From NCBI GenBank assembly GCA_011947345.1, contig JAAVTG010000586.1:62001-126000 (forward strand): a stretch of 64,000 nucleotides of DNA, given 5' to 3'. Each line of letters starts with the position of its first letter. The stretch's first letter is position 1. A program made the position numbers and the translations under genes. Shown one piece after another: positions 59,773 through 64,000 of this stretch. Under the pieces are notes generated by a model. It saw only the letters and a program-made list of their open reading frames with translations, had not been told where the DNA came from and ran no database searches. This DNA comes from Phytophthora quininea (taxonomy: Eukaryota > Oomycota > Peronosporomycetes > Peronosporales > Peronosporaceae).

Positions 59773-62700
59773 ATGACAATTCGGAGACGTGACACGTACC
59801 CGGAGCGCTTTGGAGACGAGGTGGGGACGAAGAATTCCTCTCGAGAGGATGGAGAGGGCGCTCCCCATACTGCACACGGCGGTGGTGTCCCTCACAAGAT
59901 GATGAAGCGGCCACGAGGACCACCGCCAAGCAAAACTCCGGGGACGCCAGGTACTCCAGGGGTTCGCTTGCCTCCTATTAACACAAGTAGGCCAACCAGC
60001 GCTGTTGCATCTCCAACGCCTTCCGTCATGACGTTGGAGGAGAAACAGCAGCGCCAGATGCACTCGTTCCTGCACAATTTCCTCGATCAAGGCGACAGTG
60101 GTCGCTTCCAGCAAGTTATCGATCTGCACCAGCACGGAATTGATACTGGCATTACGGTGACGGATGCGACGCTGCAGGAAGTGGTGCTCACTGTGCCCAA
60201 TTTACGTGGCTTGAAACTTTCTGGTTGTTCCCACATCACTGACGCAGGCCTTTGGGCGGTGGCAAGACACTGCCAAGAGCAACTGGATACGATTTACCTC
60301 GCGCAATGCGAACGAGTGACAGAGCTCGGACTGCGTCTCCTGGCGCACAATTGTCGGCTCGTTCTGGTAGATCTCAGCGATTGCCCACAGCTGAATGACG
60401 CCGCACTCCAGACACTTGCAGCAGGCTGCTGGATGATCGAAACTTTCATTATGCAACGATGTCGTGGCGTCTCCGATGCTGGCATCGTCAAGATCGCTCA
60501 ATGCTGTAAGAACCTCAAGCACCTCGATGTGTCCGAGTGCTCTCGACTCGGGGAGTATGGCGACAAAGCACTCCTCGAAATCGGCAAGTGTTGTCCAAAG
60601 TTGCTTGTGCTAGACCTATTTGGCTGCCAGCACGTGCATGATCCCGGCGTTCGAGCTGTTGCCAAAGGTTGTCCATTATTGACCACGCTCAAACTAACAG
60701 GCTGTCGTGATGTCAGCAGTGTGGCGATTCGTGCGCTAGCTCAGCAATGCACGCGGTTGCAACTACTTTCTCTGTCTGGATGTATCAAGACGACCAACAG
60801 CGACCTCCAGCTGCTCGCCACAAACTGCCCTCAGCTCACATGGCTCGATATCAGTGGAAGCCCAAACATCGATGCTCGTGGAGTGAGCGCTCTAGCAGAA
60901 AACTGCACCTCGTTGACATATTTGAGTCTGGCTGGCTGTCAGCGGGTTGGGGACGCAGCTTTGAATGAACTTGCTGGCGCTGGGGTGGCAAAGTACTTGG
61001 CGGAGTTGTCTCTTGCTGATTGTCCTCGAGTCACGGAGAATGGCGTGGATGCACTTACCTCCTCCTGCACTAATCTCATCACGCTGAACCTGACGAACTG
61101 CAAGCAGATCGGACGGAGGTTTCTGCAGAAGCTGATAACAAAACTCGAGTTTGTACAGTGGGCAACGAGTTTCATTGGCTACGAGCCGTTGCCGAACGCC
61201 GCGGAGTTGTGTAGAGAGCGCGACCTTCGCTTACTGGAGTTAAAAAGCGCCATCAAAATTCAATCCGCAATGCGCGGGTGTCTCGCGCGTGGTGGGCTCT
61301 GGCAAGCCAAACTCAAGTTTGTGGAGCGGAGAATCCTTCCTAAAATTCAAGCTCGTGTGCGCGGATTCTTGGTAAGGAAGCGACTGGTCCAAGAACAGCG
61401 ACGCAAACTAGAGGATCACGCAGCACGGTTAATTGGACGAGCGTATCGAGATTTACAACTCCGTCGAATGCTGGCACGTGCAAAGCGACTACGACAAATC
61501 AAGGAACACGAGGACGAAGCAGCACTTATCTTCCAGAAGATTTTCCGAGGGTATCGAGATCGAACACGTGTTGCAAATTTGAGATACGAAATGTATTGCG
61601 AGCAGCAATTCCAGGCGCGAGTACTAGCCATGCAGGATTTGGCAGCGATAAGGCTGCAACGTGCGTACCGTGGCCACCGAGGACGAACTGGCGCAACGAT
61701 ATTGCGCTCGGCGAAAGAAGCTCAGCGTCTTCAACGTGAGCGGGAGCTGCGCGCAGCGTCATTTATTCAGCGTGTATACCGCGGTCATAAGGGCCGTGAA
61801 GTTCGTGCCCAACGACTTGCAGAGCTAATCCACCAGCAAAAATGCAAAGACGGTGCCACTAACCTGCAGAAAGTGTTTCGCGGACATCGTGCGCGGCGAA
61901 ATGCAGCAATCCTGCGTGCCGAAGTGATGAACTGAGGATTCTGAACGCAGCATTAACTATTCAGCGATATTGGCGCGGCCTTCGTGATAAACACTTGGCT
62001 GCAGTGCTAATTGGTCTCGTGAAACTCCGCGTCAGAGAAAATGAGGCTGCACACTCCATTCAGGCAGCATATCGAATGCATGCGTCTCGAGGATTCATGA
62101 AAGCCATGAAGCTTGCGTTGGTAGCGCAGACTAGAAGGGTACAAGCTGCAACGGATATCCAGCGCTTAATACGAGGGCATTATGGACGTGGCGAAGCGGC
62201 GCTTCAAAGGGAATTACAACGTTTTCGCCTTCAAGCAAAGCCTTTATTTGCGAAGGGAGAGCGACTCCAGTCGCTTGTCAACGATTTGAATGAAAAGGTG
62301 GAGCAAATGCAGAAAAAGCTGCTTGTGATGAAGCCGAGGAGCGTGCACTGACGCTCGAGCTAGAAAAACACTCCAGATCAAGACGAAGTACCACGACTCA
62401 AGTCGGATAACAGGAACCCCCAACGATACTTAACGCAGTATCTGCAAGTCCAATTAGCCGATCAGTTGAGAGCAAAGCGGACAGAGATTGCGCTTGATGG
62501 ACGAGCTTTCGAGACGTTGACTACTACATTTAATGATGCGCAAAAGCAACTGCGCGGCGTTCGACGTGAACTGGAGCCCCTGACAGAAGGCGTCATCAAG
62601 AAAACGCGCGAAAACCGTGTGAAAAGGCTTCAAGACAAGGTGCGGCATGAGCGTCGGGCAGCAACCACCATTCAAAAGATTTATCGCGGTTTTCGCGTAC

Positions 62701-64000
62701 GCTCAGCTGTTCGCGAAGGTGCAAATTGCTGGATTCAAATGCCAGCAGAGAACAGTCGACTCTACTACTACAATGCGCTGACTGGAGCCACGCGATGGCA
62801 TCGACCACTGGCGATGGACATCTTTGGAGATCGCTTTGCAGAGCCGATGAATCAATTTGTTGAACGAAATGAGTACCCAGCAATGAGCAGTGCGAGTCCA
62901 GAAAATAGCAATCCCAGAGCTTCCGGTCGCCAAAGCGGTACAGAAGGCAAACAAAAGACCATTTGCAATTGGTACGAAGCTTTCGACGACAAGTTGCAAA
63001 CTGCATACTATTTCAACTGCCAGACTAAGGAGTACCAATGGGATAAACCTGATGCTATCGACAATGCCTACTTTACCGACAGTCAAACGTCCCGGAGACA
63101 CCGTGAATGGCTCGAGGAGCAACAGCAAAATGTTAAACGTCTGCTGTCCAACACACAAGTGCGGCTACCTCGACTAGGGCAATGGGAAACGCGTCTTGAC
63201 CCTGTCACAGAGTACACCTTCTTCTACCACCCGGCAACAGGAGATATTAGAGCTTCGTTATCACCGCGTACTGTACATGCTTCTCTCGGTGAGATCGCAA
63301 TGAACTCCCGTCGATCGGCTCGCAGCATTGGATCGTCGCGATCTCTACATTGGCAATATCGGTATGGCTACGAGTACAATGCTGAAGGAAATCTTGTTTC
63401 AAGCTCCCGGTCTCAGCCACGCCCTATTTGGACGGAGCACTCTGAACCAGACAGCGGCATGACGTACTACTACAACGCACTAACGAATGAGTATCGATGG
63501 GAAAAACCTGGTGATTTTGATGTCAATTACGAAACGTTTGCCAGTGGACGCAGCGCGAGTAGTTCCTCTCGTCAATGGTTCCAAATGGCGTATCAACAGG
63601 TCGATGCTGATGGCACCAGCGCTCTCACGTCTAGATCGGTGAAGACTCGTGCATTGGGCAAGAAGTGGATCGAACTGGTGGATCCAGCTACACAGAACAC
63701 GTATTACTACAACGAAGTTACGGGGAGACACGATGGTCGCTGTCGCCTCGTAGTGCGCGCGACATTTCCAACACAAACAATCAGATTTCGTTGGCGCTGC
63801 TTGCGCAGGTTAAGCAGCTTCGCGAATCCCCGTGCCGTACTCGTCTCGAGGTGACCACATGAGTTGGCTGGAAGCGGCCATTACCGAGAAAGACTGGAAA
63901 AAGGCAGATGCAATCGTTCAGCAGATATTTATCCGAGAGCAAAGTCAAGTGGTGACGGAGCGCAAAGCCAGGGAGGCATCTCTCACGATGGAAAGCACCG
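59773..64000 (+). CDS. Large LRR-IQ-WW protein, 3' end outside the window
   Basis: Starts MTIRRRDTYPERFGDEVG. Residues about 135-460 hold a dozen Cys-containing leucine-rich repeats of the FBXL/AMN1 type (LRGLKLSGCSHITDAGLWAV, LVLVDLSDCPQLNDAALQTL and others) with no F-box seen. From about residue 490 come at least eleven IQ motifs (AIKIQSAMRGCLARGG, PKIQARVRGFLVRK, AIRLQRAYRGHRGR, ASFIQRVYRGHKGR, ALTIQRYWRGLRDK, ATTIQKIYRGFRVR), each a calmodulin site. Then four or five WW-like modules (WIQMPAENSRLYYYNALTG, WYEAFDDKLQTAYYFNCQT, WTEHSEPDSGMTYYYNALT, WIELVDPATQNTYYYNEVTG). Bases are missing near 61932, 62333, 62385 and 63735. The frame is still open at 64000 (EAAITEKDWKKADAIVQQIF). No intron needed so far. 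Confidence 0.85.

Overview
The window is nuclear DNA from a flagellate oomycete, most likely Phytophthora or a close relative. The evidence is compact genes on both strands, short GT-AG introns (about 50-100 nt), GC-rich coding sequence, an oomycete-type initiator element before one gene (TCATTTC, 19573-19579), and axonemal genes that only zoospore-forming lineages keep. It is not bacterial: there are no operons, ribosome binding sites, tRNAs, rRNAs or CRISPR arrays that I can see.

Layout. 1-9700: malonyl-CoA decarboxylase (5' end cut), a four-EF-hand protein, two head-to-head PP2A B55 subunits and an uncharacterised nuclear-type protein. 9724-19460: CDC5L, a BAR-like protein, a MAPKK-type kinase and a five-pass membrane protein. 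19609-28125: protoporphyrinogen oxidase, CFAP91, the axonemal dynein light chain p28 (DNALI1), an unknown protein, taxilin and an atypical small GTPase. 28316-29781: a 1.47 kb hAT-like element with an intact 8-bp target duplication. 29966-39783: ZIP zinc transporter, RBX1, a small putative secreted protein, a GYF-domain (GIGYF-like) protein, an SR-rich protein, an ARMH1-like armadillo protein and MED11. 39862-39919: a perfect 58-bp palindrome. 40797-51564: a coiled-coil protein and two tandem myosins with nearly identical motors, separated by a second hAT-like copy in the opposite orientation. 52487-64000: adrenodoxin reductase, a kinesin, a coiled-coil protein, the Asterix/WDR83OS PAT-complex subunit and a large LRR-IQ-WW protein that runs off the end.

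The genes do not form one pathway. Recurrent themes are flagellum and cytoskeleton (CFAP91, DNALI1, kinesin, two myosins, probably ARMH1-like and LRR-IQ-WW), signalling (two B55, MAPKK, GTPase), RNA metabolism and transcription (CDC5L, SR protein, GIGYF-like, MED11), and mitochondrial redox or haem metabolism (FDXR, PPOX).

Caveat for every gene: reading frames are broken by many one-base losses, nearly all inside runs of identical bases, including in genes expected to be essential. I read these as consensus errors of the assembly rather than pseudogenes. CDS spans below therefore run from inferred start to inferred stop across such breaks, with introns included.
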